The notes: generated by a model not told the origin, from the sequence alone. DNA of 64,000 bases from Tetraselmis striata (GCA_006384855.1 VCJN01003503.1:1-64000), one strand, 5' to 3'; positions 11,209 to 21,433 are shown, numbered from the stretch's first letter. Made by a program: numbers and translations.

Positions 11209-12399
11209 TTAGGCCGGCGGCCGGACGGGGACGAGCCAACCGAAGAACCTCCAGGCCGCAGGAGTCGGGCGCATGGTCGGGTCGATGTACTTCCCGGTGA
11301 CCACCTCGCTGTTCTTCGACCAATCGCCCATGTGTTTGATGGCCGGCAAGGGGACGCCGACGCAGCTTGCTGCGGAAGCGGCACCCTTGCGTAAACTTTG
11401 CGATGTCCACTTGAAACCGGTGGGAGGTCGGGCGCCTGCCGCCAGGTAGGCTTCCCGCAACCACTCGGTAAGAGTGGCTGAAACCGACCAAGTGGCGGAA
11501 GACTCCAGCGGGGAGATGCTCCAGAACTTGGGCGGCGGGCTGGCGCCGTAGAAACGGCGGCAGTAGGCGATGCGACTGACGGTGTACCAGTCCAGCAGGT
11601 CAGCGAAGTCCGGAACGGCGGCGATGGGCAGATTTATCAGGGGCTTAGCGGAAACCCTCGTACGCTGGTCGCCTTTCTGCTTGCGGACGTACAGTAGAAT
11701 GCTTCCGGACGGCCAGTCGACCACTAAATCACCGGTCTCGCAGCTAATGCCGGACTCCGCGCGGCACAGGAAGACGTACGCCGTAATCGTCGCGAGCGCG
11801 GCTCTGAAAGCGCGGATGTCCGCAATATTAGCGGGTTCCAACACCAATGTCTGCCGAAATCCAATCGCGGTGTTTAGGATGTCAGCCGCAACGGGCGCAG
11901 GCAGGGCGACGCGGACGTCTTCCGCCGCAAGACGCTCTTGCTGGATGGCCAGGCCGCGGCGCGCGTCGGCCACCATGTCGCCGAGGGCGATAGGCTGGCG
12001 CTGATGGTCGCGGAAGTACTTGTTGATCGACGAGTAGTACTGTTGAAGGGACTCCGCGCCGACGGTACCTTGCATGCCCAGCCAGGCAGTGTAGCGGACG
12101 ATCGTGCTGGTAGTAGCCTGCAGCGGGCGTAAGCCCTCCTGCTCGCAGAAAGTAGCGAAAGAGCGCATGCCGCTGTCGTAGTTGCGGTAGGTGCCGGCCG
12201 CCAGCGAACCTGTAAGCAACCCGAGCGCCGCTTGACCAACGTCGTCGGTCCCCAACAAAGACCGTAGCTCGGCCGCCATTGATGCCGACCAGGGCGCCTC
12301 AGAGCCGGAGCGCACCGCAAGCCGGTAGCGAGCGCGTCGAGTGTGGGACAGGCGGCCCGGGTACTGCACACTGTACTGCAGCGACGGCTGCACGGCCAT
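11209..12399 (-). CDS. DIRS tyrosine recombinase (YR)
   Basis: 396-residue ORF starting at ATG 12399-12397, nine bases after the RT ORF stop; the frame is open far upstream, but that part is only an out-of-frame reading of the RT gene. The N-terminal half is the SAM-like core-binding domain (TYRNYDSGMRSFATF, then IVRYTAWLG). The catalytic half shows Arg I in FLCRAESGIS, the beta-hairpin basic residue in RKQKGDQRTR, the box-III segment TSQSLRKGAAS and the nucleophile Tyr in GKYIDP. The His that normally opens HxxR is Gln here (QSLR), while the RT-less relatives in this window keep His. The enzyme is expected to integrate the circular cDNA of the element. It is the third ORF, next to B1. Confidence 0.92.
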   Translation of the reverse strand: MAVQPSLQYSVQYPGRLSHTRRARYRLAVRSGSEAPWSASMAAELRSLLGTDDVGQAALGLLTGSLAAGTYRNYDSGMRSFATFCEQEGLRPLQATTSTIVRYTAWLGMQGTVGAESLQQYYSSINKYFRDHQRQPIALGDMVADARRGLAIQQERLAAEDVRVALPAPVAADILNTAIGFRQTLVLEPANIADIRAFRAALATITAYVFLCRAESGISCETGDLVVDWPSGSILLYVRKQKGDQRTRVSAKPLINLPIAAVPDFADLLDWYTVSRIAYCRRFYGASPPPKFWSISPLESSATWSVSATLTEWLREAYLAAGARPPTGFKWTSQSLRKGAASAASCVGVPLPAIKHMGDWSKNSEVVTGKYIDPTMRPTPAAWRFFGWLVPVRPPA

Positions 12400-12407
12400 A
12401 GCCCGGC

Positions 12408-14405
12408 CTAGCGACCCACGGCGGAGGTGCAGCCATGCCGGCGTGCCAGCCGAAAGGCCACGACGCTCCAGCCGGGCAGTCCGACCCCCGCGCGCGTTCC
12501 CCGCCGCCCAGGAAAGAAGAGGTCGCGGGTAGGCGGGTAGACAATCGTCTCGGTGGCGAGGTCTTGTAGCAGTTGGTACCAACGCCGTCCTGGCCAGTGC
12601 GGTGCGATGACCGTGGCTGCAGCGCCCGACTGTCGCAGTTTGTCCGCCAAATCGCCCAACAAACCCCACGGGGGATTGCAATAATTGTGTTCCCTGCGCC
12701 AGAACTCGTCCGGCAAATGGAGAGAATCTACCGCTTCGCAATGCGGGTCGCGCCAGCGGGAATTGTACCGTGGAAGTTGCGTATTTTCCATCGACGCAAA
12801 TCTGTCGACGGTGTGCGGACCCCACAAGCGCTGCAGGTACGCGAATATCCGCGGATTGAGCTGCCAGTCGGAGTCGTCCAGCTCCCTGCTGAGTCGGTCC
12901 GCCCAAACGTTGGCTGCAGACTGGATGTACCGGGGCCTGATGGAGATGTCGTGGATATCCAGGAGGTGCCACAGCTTGCGGAGCTCCTCCATCATGACGG
13001 GCGACCGAGAGGTAAGGTTGGTCAGCGCCGCCACTACGGCCGTGTTGTCCTCGTGCAGTAAGACGCGCCGTCCTCGGAGCTGCGGCAAAAACGATTCGAC
13101 CGCGTGACGTACCGCGCGAAGCTCCTTCCACGTGATGTGATGCGAGCGGTCGTCCTCGTACCAGAAGCCGCGCGCCTGGTAAGCGCTGTTGTTGTTCAGC
13201 ACAGCCCCCCATCCGTACGAGCTGGAGTCCGCGTGCAGATATGCGGTCTCCACAGGCTTGTACATAGAGCGACCGTTGTGCTGCGCAGGTACCTGGGTCC
13301 ACGACTCTAGGTCGCGGCGCAGCTGGTTTGTCATCTTGACGCGCCCGCCCCAGCCCTGCCGGGTTGCGAGGACGCAGTGCAGCTCTCGCAAAAAGAAACG
13401 GGCTGGCGTAACTGCCAAGTACAGGAACTGCGCCTTGCCCGCAAAGGACGCCAGCTGCCGAGCTGGGAGCCAGCGCTTGTTGGAGGCTGCGCGGCCAAGG
13501 AGCGAACGGGCGGCCTTGGCTAGCGCGATGAGCTTCTCCTCGGGGGCGCGGAACTCGCCGCGCTTCAGGTTGATGATCAGGCCCAGGTGAGGGCCGACCT
13601 GGGTGGGCTCCCAGACTCCCTTGTTGGGGTTGCGTAGCAGGCCCAGGCGGTCCAGCAAGGTGCTTAACCGGAAGCGTAGCTCCAGGGCTGCCTCGCGGGA
13701 GTCCGCGAGGAAAAGGAAGTCGTCCATATAGGGTAGGAGCCGCTCGCCCCGCCAGCGAGTGTTGCGCAGGAAACGGCGAGTAGGCTTGGACGGGGCCGTG
13801 GGAGGCAACGTTGGGTCGCGCCGCTTCAGGGGCGTCCGCAGGTAGTCCGTAAAGGCCGCCGTCAACTTGCAGAAGTAGTACGACAAGCCTGTCCAACCCA
13901 TCGGTAGGCACGCAAGTCGCCACAGCTCCCCTCGGTAGTTCACGGTAAAGAAGTCGCGGTCCTCCTCCCGAATCCCAAGGGCGTAGTAGCCATCGGCCAG
14001 GTCCATCGACACGAACCAATCTCCCGAGCGCGCCAGGTGCCGCAGGTGCTTGAGCGTTTCGTAGGACATCGTGAAAGTCTTGCACCACTTGTTGAGCTCC
14101 CGTAGGTCGATGATGAGGCGCCACTTGTTGGTGCCGGGCTTGGGGACTAGAAACATTCTGGATACCCACTTGTTGCAGTGTCCTCGCTCCCACGCGCCAA
14201 TCGCCTCGAAGCGGGGCAGTTCTGTAGCCATGAAGTCCAGTTGTGCCTGAGTGGCGTCGCGCATAGAGACGCCGTGGTTGTAGGGGTGAGGGCGTCGCCC
14301 GTTCTTGAAGCGTATCCGGACCCCTTGGCGGATCAAACTCAAGACTTGTCCGCTCGCGCCGATGTTTTCCCAGTCGCGCCATCTTCTCCGCACGCGGTGT
14401 CGCAT
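12408..14405 (-). CDS. DIRS reverse transcriptase, RNase H and methyltransferase-like polyprotein
   Basis: 665 residues from ATG 14405-14403; the frame is open upstream as well, but there it overlaps the gag ORF out of frame. RT motifs in order: WRLIIDLRELNKW, SMDLADGYYALGI, CLPMGW and the YMDD box (LLPYMDDFLFLA). RNase H follows with HADSSSYGWGAVL, HEDNTAVVAALTN and SAANVWADRLSR. The C-terminal ~150 residues contain VDRFASMENTQLPRYNSRW and NPPW, the signature of the Dam-like methyltransferase domain attached to RNase H in DIRS elements. It copies the element RNA to DNA. The ORF lies 46 bp after the gag stop and directly precedes the recombinase. All catalytic aspartates visible to me are present, so it could be functional. 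Confidence 0.95.
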   Translation of the reverse strand: MRHRVRRRWRDWENIGASGQVLSLIRQGVRIRFKNGRRPHPYNHGVSMRDATQAQLDFMATELPRFEAIGAWERGHCNKWVSRMFLVPKPGTNKWRLIIDLRELNKWCKTFTMSYETLKHLRHLARSGDWFVSMDLADGYYALGIREEDRDFFTVNYRGELWRLACLPMGWTGLSYYFCKLTAAFTDYLRTPLKRRDPTLPPTAPSKPTRRFLRNTRWRGERLLPYMDDFLFLADSREAALELRFRLSTLLDRLGLLRNPNKGVWEPTQVGPHLGLIINLKRGEFRAPEEKLIALAKAARSLLGRAASNKRWLPARQLASFAGKAQFLYLAVTPARFFLRELHCVLATRQGWGGRVKMTNQLRRDLESWTQVPAQHNGRSMYKPVETAYLHADSSSYGWGAVLNNNSAYQARGFWYEDDRSHHITWKELRAVRHAVESFLPQLRGRRVLLHEDNTAVVAALTNLTSRSPVMMEELRKLWHLLDIHDISIRPRYIQSAANVWADRLSRELDDSDWQLNPRIFAYLQRLWGPHTVDRFASMENTQLPRYNSRWRDPHCEAVDSLHLPDEFWRREHNYCNPPWGLLGDLADKLRQSGAAATVIAPHWPGRRWYQLLQDLATETIVYPPTRDLFFPGRRGTRAGVGLPGWSVVAFRLARRHGCTSAVGR

Positions 14406-14451
14406 GTAGAGGGAGGTAGGCGTACAAGAGTCGGCGCGGCGGGCCACACCG

Positions 14452-15507
14452 TCACTTGGTGACCTTGGCCTTGGCCTTGTCGGACGCTGCGGCTGTCGCT
14501 GCGGCCTTCCGCGCCGCAGCGGCTTGCTCGCGTGGCTTGCGCCTCTCGGCGGACTCTGTGGGGGCGGGCTTGTCGGGGGTAACCTTGGCGAACGCGGCCG
14601 CGGCACGGGCCTTGCCCGCTGCAGAAAGGCTGATCTCGAGGGTCTTGTCGTCGAACGCTCGGCGGAGTTGGTCGAGTTGCCCGGACACGTCGATGCGCCG
14701 CGGGGTGCAGAACTTTGCGTGGGCGAGCTCGGCGAAAACACGGTCCGCCTCTGTAGCCGTTGGGCCATTCTTGGCGAGCTGGAGGTAGCCCAACCGGGAA
14801 CGGGTGGCCTCCTCCGTCGCCAAGTGGGTGCGGTAGCAGGCGCGGAGCTCGGCAAGGGCCGCAGCCTTGCTTGCTGGCGTAGCAGACTCGGTCGAAAGCG
14901 ATTCCAGAGCGCCGCGCATCGCCTCGTTGGCGCAGCTACTGAAGAAGGCATAGCAGCCTAGGTGCAGGTATTCGTCGTACGCTGCCTGACTCCGCTTATC
15001 CGCGAGGGCGCGGGCGGTGTCGTCGGTCAGGGTCCACAAGCGGGGCTCGTCGACGTCGCGCGGGGGGCGCTCCAGACCGGGGGGGGTGACTCGGCCGTAG
15101 TAGGCAAAGTCGACGTACTCGAGCTCGTCGTCGGGTGCGTCTAGCTCAGCAGGAAGGGGCTCTTGCGCTCCTTGCTCACCACCCTCGGGCGCAGGCGTGC
15201 CCGCGGGGTTGGCTGGCTGGGTACCTTCGGGAGGAAGCGGGTTGGTGGGGGGGGCGAGTCGAGCGAGCAAGGCAGCCGTAGCAGCCTCAAACTGCCCGGC
15301 CAGCCGCTTCTCCAGGGCTTCCGCTTGGGCCGTCAGGCGTTTCTCCAATTCCGCGACAGATGCCGCCGTGGCGCCGCCCGGGGCGTCGTCCACTAAGGCG
15401 TCTTCCGGTACAGGGCGGGGGGGCATCCTACTGTCGCGGGGTGGGGAAGGTGTAGCGTCTTGGGAGGCGGAGGCTCGGGTCCGAGTCGGCATAGAGTAAG
15501 CTGACAC
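14452..15507 (-). CDS. gag-like ORF1 of the PAT-type element
   Basis: 351 residues, open, starting about 30 bp inside the A1 repeat. Residues ~50-90 form a predicted coiled coil (ASVAELEKRLTAQAEALEKR). A Pro-rich linker follows, then an acidic segment (DAPDDELEYVDFAYYG) and a helical globular region (~170-300) with an AYDEYLHLGCYAFFSSC motif. The tail is Lys/Ala-rich and basic, likely nucleic-acid binding. No zinc knuckle is present, as is common in DIRS ORF1. The same overall plan, with YLHLGCYAFF aligning by position with YLWMSCFGAH, is seen in ORF1 of the RT-less family in this window. The expected role is to form the particle that packages the element RNA; function is inferred from position. 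Confidence 0.85.
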   Translation of the reverse strand: MSAYSMPTRTRASASQDATPSPPRDSRMPPRPVPEDALVDDAPGGATAASVAELEKRLTAQAEALEKRLAGQFEAATAALLARLAPPTNPLPPEGTQPANPAGTPAPEGGEQGAQEPLPAELDAPDDELEYVDFAYYGRVTPPGLERPPRDVDEPRLWTLTDDTARALADKRSQAAYDEYLHLGCYAFFSSCANEAMRGALESLSTESATPASKAAALAELRACYRTHLATEEATRSRLGYLQLAKNGPTATEADRVFAELAHAKFCTPRRIDVSGQLDQLRRAFDDKTLEISLSAAGKARAAAAFAKVTPDKPAPTESAERRKPREQAAAARKAAATAAASDKAKAKVTK

Positions 15508-15536
15508 TCTGCTCGACTGCTAGAGTCGAGACTGCT

Positions 15537-15718
15537 TGCGCGAGCCGGTTGAGGCGAGCGCAAAGCAGAGAGTGCCTGTGCCCGAGGGTGGATCCCTCAG
15601 GTCGTAGTGCTGGTGCGGGCTGGCAGGCCTTAGTCCGTGCGCCGACCTCGGGGGTCGTGCGCAGTACAACATAGCTAATGTATGTACTGTAAACCTCTAG
15701 ATGACTACATCTGACCAT
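15537..15718 (-). repeat. A1 split direct repeat of the PAT-type element
   Basis: 5' end of the element on the minus strand; see A2 at 10975-11152. Confidence 0.92.
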
Positions 15719-15846
15719 ATAAGAAGGGAGGTAGCCAAGGGAGATTAGCCGAAAAGCTCGCAGGCTAAGTTACACGGGAAGGGCGGGGGACTTGCGGCAG
15801 AGCGACAAGAGGGGGATCATGCGGGTTGTGCGAGCAGGAGGCCAGC

Positions 15847-15866
15847 CCTAAAACCCTAAACTGAGT
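15847..15866. repeat. Telomere-like motif, two units
   Basis: CCCTAAAACCCTAAAC; the CCCTAAAA unit is the complement of the TTTTAGGG type known from chlamydomonadalean algae. A similar AGGGTTTTAGGGG lies near 24,284. Confidence 0.5.
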
Positions 15867-16131
15867 GGTCCCATCTAGCGGACGATGATGGTTTTATAAG
15901 ATTTAACGGGTAGTGGGGTGACCGATGTTTTCGCCGACGGCGGCACGCAAAGAGCCGTACTTCGGCATTTCAGTGCTACAACACCAAGACTGCCCGACGG
16001 GCGTGCATTGCTCTGTTGCAAACACGTCAATTTGGCGTGGCGCAGAGGCCGCTGGCAGCCGGTGTCGACACCCGCATACCCTAGGGTTAAGGGAAGGAAC
16101 GGAAGCCCCAAGAACATAGCTCCTAACATTT

Positions 16132-17240
16132 TCAAAGGGAGGTAGGCAGATTAGCCCCCTCGGTCTTCAGAACTGCGGACGGGGCGGGGCGGCGCCCGGC
16201 GGAGCTGAGGCGCTGCCGAGAAGGCTGCGAAGGGCCACCGTGGGAGAGAGCCAACCGAACGGAAGCGCGGCGGCGCGGGTAGGAAGCGTAGTCGGGTCGA
16301 TGTAGTCGTTGATTACCGCAGAATTGCGGCCCCCTCCGCCCCAGTGGCGGATTTTGTCCAACCGCACGCCAGATGCGCTCGCGCCCGACGCCGCGCCCTT
16401 GCGTAAGGAGTTCGAGGTCCACACAAAGCGTTCCGGGGGGGGAAGGGGGGGACAAAATTGCAAGCGGCCGACGGTAGCCATGAGACAGTCGCCGAGGGTA
16501 GCGGCGTTCCACGTATGGGGCGGGGTAACACCGTCGCTGGGGAGCGCCCACAATCGACCGGGTTGCTTGGCGGAGGGGGGTGTCCGGTACGTCGCGTCAA
16601 GGTGACGAAGCAGCTGTCCAAGTTAGCACGGCGGTGGCAAGGATTGGCCAAGTATGGGCACGAATCCGGCTCGGCGTTTGTTATGTCCCGCCTTCTCGCG
16701 GTTGACGAAGAGGGTGATGTTATGTCCGTCGACTGCCATGTCACGGAATCGTCGACATGAGACGATGGACTCGTCGCTCACCACGGCAGTAAAACATAAA
16801 CGTCGAACACATCGCTGTGCCGTCGCGAAGGATGATGCCGTAGTCGATGGTGGTCGTGGCAAGGGCGGCAAGATCGTCGAGGATGTCGGTGAATACATAC
16901 GTGGCACGGCAAGGGCGCTCGTCGAAGCTCTTCGATGGTCTTGAGCCGACGGATTTGAAGCGCGCTTCATTTCGATTATGGCTGGACCGGTAACCGGTGC
17001 GTCATCCCGACCGGTCTGACACAGTGTTGATGGAGGAGAGGCAGGGTTGCAGAGAGCCGCACCGATGGTGCCACGCTCTGCAATCCATGCGAGGTAAGGG
17101 ACGCACGTTGCCTCGATGCAGCAGTCCAGAAGGGACATGCTTTCCTTGTCGATGAAGAATTAGGCGAAGAGGCTGATATTGTCGTCGTAGTTTGTGTAGG
17201 TGTTGGCTGTGAGCGATGTAGTAAGGAGGTCAGCACCTTG
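16132..17240 (-). pseudogene. Tyrosine recombinase remnant
   Basis: Fragments in changing frames match the recombinases elsewhere in the window: YLAWIAERGTIGAA near 17,090 (core-binding helix IVRYVAWIGERG), HNITLFVNREKAGHNKRR near 16,690 (YNITLQVYREKG hairpin) and, in one frame, WTSNSLRKGAASGASASGV to NDYIDPTTLP at 16,430-16,280 with the nucleophile Tyr. HxxR reads NSLR, so the His is lost here too. Stops and shifts break the frame at least three times. It is more diverged from the other two YR groups than they are internally, so it represents a third lineage. Confidence 0.75.
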
Positions 17241-18100
17241 GCGCCTCTGTCAGTCGTGCGTGCCGTACAGAGCTTTAATGCCGCAGCGCATGAGCTCGCT
17301 CCAGGGGGCCTTCGCCTCGGCGTCCGCGATGAATAAGTACATAGGCGTCTTCGTGGTGCGACGGACGCGTCAAAACGCGCCGTACTCCACTACATCAGGG
17401 CTCGGCTATGGCTCTCGCCGGGTGGTGACTACAACGGGGCCATGAGTTGCACAAAGGTGATGCCAAAAATGTAGGGTGTCATAGCCGTTGGTCTCGTAAC
17501 GGGCGTCGTGCGAGTACATGGCCCGTCAGGCCGCCCGCCCGTTGTTCGAGCAACGGTTAGCCGCGGCATGTCGGGATGTGGGCGCCGGAAAGGGGGAGTC
17601 GGTGTAAACTCGTGATGTAGAAGGACATATTGAAGCCGGAGGGGTTGACTCAGGCAAGGGTGGGGGGAGGACGACGATCCAGACCGGTGGGTGTGTGGTG
17701 AAGGAGTCCCGCTCATGCCGACGACTCCGGTGCATCGTTGTTGCTTTGAAGGCACGCCAAGTAGAGCGTGTCCTCGAAACGTAGCCGCATGGGGCCGGCA
17801 CGGCGGAGCACCCCATCATTCGGCCCTGTCGGCCGTAGAGGCCTCGGCCTTCGCGTTGCTCTTACCCACGTCCTTCGCGACGTCCTTGGTGAAGGTGGTG
17901 CACGGCGCCACCGTGCGTCTCGCGCGCCGGGCGCGCATTCTTGAAGTTGTCGCGGCTGCAGCCGCCGGTTTTTTCGCCCCCGGGAAAAAACCGCCGCCGT
18001 TGTCCGGGTTGCGGTCGTTGCGCCGGGGGCCATCGCAGAAGCGTTGGCGGGCTGATGTCTTCGCAGCGCTCACGGTGTTCGCATCTCTGCACAATCACTG

Positions 18101-18428
18101 ATTCGGTGATTGTTCGTGTCTTATCCGTTCGTGGATTATTACTTGTATTAACGTTTTAAATTGGTAGTCGCGAACCGGTAGTCGCTCGCACATGCTAATA
18201 ATATCAAATAAACATCCGTTCGTGTAGAATCTATGTCGGATAGTTTGGCGACGACGGCTGTTCTACCAAAGAAATGAAAACGGAATAATACTGAAGTCAC
18301 ACGGAATATCTACGAAGAAGCAAAAAACGGTATCTAATGGGGTCTCAGTAGGATGGGTACCGGGGTGACCCTCCTTAGCGAGAGAAGACTGCAAGGGGGC
18401 TCCCGGGGCCCGCGTTTCCGCGTTTTCG
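18101..18428. other. Intergenic between the decayed DIRS and copy A
   Basis: AT-richer than its surroundings; no gene seen. It directly replaces the outer part of copy A's left repeat. Confidence 0.4.
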
Positions 18429-18575
18429 CATCTTCCAGTTTTCGCTGCGTTCCACGCAGCGATGTAAAAAATGTCCCGTAACCTGTTGCGAGCAAGGTCA
18501 CCCATGTTGTTTAAGACCACACCCGGCTCACCACCCGCGTATGTGATATTCTCATCCGTACGCCCGTGCGTTACC

Positions 18576-19452
18576 ATGCCAAATGGAGAAAAACCCGTCG
18601 TTGAGCCGACGCTTGAGTCGCTACACGCAGACGTGAAGGCCCAGTCTACATTACTGCGAGAGCTTGCTACTGCGATGGCCCAACTGACGGCTCGTGAGCG
18701 CGTTGTTGATGGAGAAGGAGCACATGGTTCCTGTTCCGGGCAGCGCATCGCGGGACAGCCGACATGCAGCGGGGGAGCCGCAGAGCGCCCCGACTTGCTA
18801 GAGCTAGCCCAAAGCGGCCGTGTCGGAGCAAAATCCGTGAGTGACGAGGATGACTACATCGCGGTGCCAGAGCTATTGCAGAGAGCAGAGTCTGGTTACG
18901 AGGCCGTTCGACCGGTCAGCCGGGTGCCTGGGCTCTTCCCTTGAGCACCGACCTAACGAACGAGTACCTCAAGCAGGATGACCGGCGTCTGCCGGCCTAG
19001 GAGGAGTATCTATGGATGTCGTGTTTCGGCGCCCACATGGCCGCACTTTTCGTGGCTCTCGACGAGCTGCTGCCTTACGTCCCTGCTGCAAATCAGGACT
19101 TCGCCCCCTACCTCGCGAGAGCTCGGAACCACGTCAATCCATCGACAAGGCGTTTCGCTTTCGTTTGGCCTTCCTACGGAGGCTTAATGAGGTCAAGCGT
19201 GTGCACGGTGACCAAGGTGTTTTGGACGTGCTGCGAGCTCTGCCTGCCTGCCTGCTTGTGAGCATTTGGGCTCCGCGATTTTTGAGGACCTCATGAGGGA
19301 CTACGGGCGTCGCGTCTTCGAGGCGATTGTGGCCAGCAGCGCCAAAGCAACCGCTACTGCTCGGGTTGCGGCAGCAGCTGCATGCAGGGCGCGGACGTGG
19401 ACGAGGACGTGGCGGTGGACGCGGGCGTGGCCGCGAAGGTGAGCACGAGTGA
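18576..19452 (+). pseudogene. Gag-like ORF1 of copy A, frameshifted
   Basis: Aligns along its length with the intact ORF1 of copy D. A one-base loss in the C run at about 18,940 (FP|LSTDL) creates a TGA. Later there is a TAG where copies C and D have a Gln codon (near 19,000), and a further shift after the YLARARNH segment near 19,130. The Arg/Gly-rich C-terminus is present but degraded. The same helical core (YLWMSCFGAHMAALFVALDE) is recognisable, so the family assignment is secure though the gene is dead. Confidence 0.85.
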
Positions 19453-19666
19453 CGATGTGGGGCGCGTTTCGTCGGAGCTGCTGAAGCCTTGCGAGGCCAC
19501 CTTTCGGTGACCGCCGCAAAACGCACCCTTGCGGCTCAACGGCGGGATGAGCGCCAGGGGTCTGGACCTGACCCGCCCCCACCTTACAGACTTCATTTAC
19601 ACCTTCCTCGGTGCGGCGCTTCATACACAACAGCCGAGTGCGGCTCAACCATCCGCACACCTGCAC

Positions 19667-21123
19667 ATGGCGGCTCAACCAACCGCCCCCCGTACTATTC
19701 CATCACTGCGTCCGTCGGTTTTTACAGTGCGTGTCACAATTGGTTCGCAACGACCAAGCTTCGCGCGTGTACGTTTCCGCGCGTGACATGCGCTACGAGC
19801 GCGAAGGGCGTGCGGGGCGGCCCTCCTACCTGAACCTAGCCCCGCAAACTCGTACAGGTGCTACTGCAAACTCATCCAGCAACTACCGGCCAGCCGCCGG
19901 GAATCTAACCGCTGCTGCCGAGTACTTTGCAAACAGTAGTCGCACCTCTGGAACTCTGTCGGTAAAACGACGCACTTACGTAATTGACGAGCCCGAAGAT
20001 GTCGCTGCCTTGGCTGCTTCACTGCGATCTTTCGGACTGCAGGATGCTTTCGGCTCAGACGAGCTAGGACAACGGACACTCGACCTGCTCTCCAGCTCCC
20101 TCACCGCTCAGACACTCAAGAGCTACGCCGGCAGACTGTCTCAGTTCGCGCAGTTCTGCCACGACTCCGAGAACATCAGCCCGCTGTGGGCGACCACTGC
20201 TACTTTCGTCCGGTACGTCGCCTGGATTGGTGAGCGAGGGCACATTGGAGCTAAGTCACTGTAACCCTACCAGCCCGCGATCAACACGTTCTTCGAGCTG
20301 CACGACCTCGACCCAATCGCCAAGGACAGCCTACACCTCACTTCGGCAAGGCGTGGGCTGATGCTGCGGCAGCGCCGTCTGGAAGCCGCCCCTTTGCGAG
20401 TTCCTCTGCCTACTGATGTAGCTTACCGCTTCGTCACAAAGGCCGAGCTGATTGTGTCTGCTCCCCCCCTAGAGTACCAACACGACTTCGTTCCGAGCCC
20501 TCGTGGCCTCGGTTGTCATCTTCATGTTCTTTGCCAGGGGACTTACTGGCGTCTCCTGCCGAGTGCGGGATGTGCATGTCGACGATTACAACATTACCCT
20601 GCAGGTGTACCGCGAGAAAGGCCGCGCTGGCCGACGGGGACCCGACGACATGCGCGTGCTTCTCCTTCCGGTATCAGAGCACCCCCGAGTTGCACGTCTC
20701 CTACACCACTTCATCGACACGATACAGTCTGCCCCCGTGGTTACTGTTGCCTTGGCTGAAACAAACTTCTGGGCGGTCACCCCGAGCGAGCACTCAAAAC
20801 CTTGGACTGCCGCTACAATATCGGACTGGCTGTCTACAGCCGTCCGTCTTGTCGGTGCTGCCCCTCCCGCCGACACTTCCTGGACCTCACACAGCCTTCA
20901 CAAGGGAGCAGCGTCTGCGGCCAACGCCATCGGAGTATCATTGTCCCACATTCGCTACCAAGGCGGCTGGGCCACTAACTCTGACGTCGTTCTGGACTAC
21001 ATCGACCCCAACGTTCTTCCTTCACCTGGCGCATGGTTCTTCTTTGGCCACATCGCCCCCCTCCGCCACTTCCAAGTCCAACAGGACTCCGCAGCGGTGG
21101 CCTTCCCAGTGCCTCCTTCATGA
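19667..21123 (+). pseudogene. Tyrosine recombinase of copy A, inactivated
   Basis: Homologous to the intact copy D enzyme over its whole length. A TAA at 20,262 stands where C and D have CAA (Gln), and an indel near 20,485 changes frame. In the catalytic part Arg I (ARGLTGVSCR) and the nucleophile (DYIDP) are kept, but HxxR reads HSLH, so the second catalytic Arg has become His. Even with the frame intact this copy should not cleave DNA. Confidence 0.88.
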
Positions 21124-21433
21124 CATGGCGCTACCCCTTCTCCGTCAATCCACCGCTCTCTCCGTTCGCTCATGACTGGCAAAACCAGACTCAACTTGAA
21201 ATGATCTAAACTAGGTTATGGGGTTTCCTCCCTTGACCTAACCGCTTTTCAGCTACAAGTGCTGCTCAGTGGTCCTTGAACTAGGCACCTGTCGTTGCGC
21301 CCTTTTTCGGTGCAGCATGAGTAGCCATAAAAGCAGCCATAACGCTTTCGCTAAACCATCCTGCCAATTTCGGCTCTTGTCTGTATAAAACAGCCTGCGC
21401 GACCATTTTGGCAAAATCAGACTCAACTTGAAA

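Larger units (their letters stand above)
10847..15718 (-). mobile_element. PAT-type DIRS retroelement with gag, RT-RNase H-MT and tyrosine recombinase
   Basis: Read on the minus strand the order is A1 repeat (15718-15537), gag-like ORF, RT/RNase H/methyltransferase-like ORF, tyrosine-recombinase ORF, B1 (11179-11147), A2 (11152-10975) and B2 (10880-10847). The A1-ORFs-B1-A2-B2 arrangement of split direct repeats is the hallmark of the PAT-like branch of DIRS elements (Kangaroo-type in volvocine algae). All three ORFs are open, so this is a young and possibly complete copy. DIRS elements replicate through an RNA copy, and the circular DNA is integrated by the recombinase with no target duplication, which agrees with the lack of an obvious one here. 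Confidence 0.92.
15719..18100 (-). mobile_element. Decayed DIRS-type element with recombinase remnant
   Basis: Minus-strand recombinase fragments at 16.1-17.2 kb, a possible RT remnant (RLRFEDTLYL near 17,770) and a basic Ala/Lys-rich gag-like tail (17,816-18,094) occur in the order expected for DIRS. A short motif AAGGGAGGTAG..GATTAG occurs at 15,724-15,750 and again at 16,134-16,160, just past the recombinase stop. Placed that way it could be B2 and B1, with the DNA between them as A2. The PAT-type element ends exactly at the outer copy, so the two insertions abut or one sits inside the other's end. Many stops and frameshifts show it is dead. Confidence 0.65.
18429..21433 (+). mobile_element. 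RT-less YR element, copy A (left end truncated)
   Basis: Gag-like ORF1 then tyrosine recombinase with no RT between them. The left repeat is cut: only its inner part (from CATCTTCCAG at 18,429) is left. On the right B1 (about 21,177-21,202, GACTCAACTTGAAA), A2 (from GATCTAAACTAG at about 21,204, with an internal deletion) and B2 (ending 21,433) are present. Both ORFs are broken, so this is a dead copy. Confidence 0.85.

Noticed and set aside
12408..14427. Upstream ~670 codons of the 1072-codon frame that ends at 11,209
   Set aside because: This part is an out-of-frame reading of the RT ORF; the recombinase begins at 12,399.
14406..14951. N-terminal extension of the RT frame into the gag ORF
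   Set aside because: Out of frame with gag and low-complexity (Arg/Pro); no RT-related motif before the ATG at 14,405.
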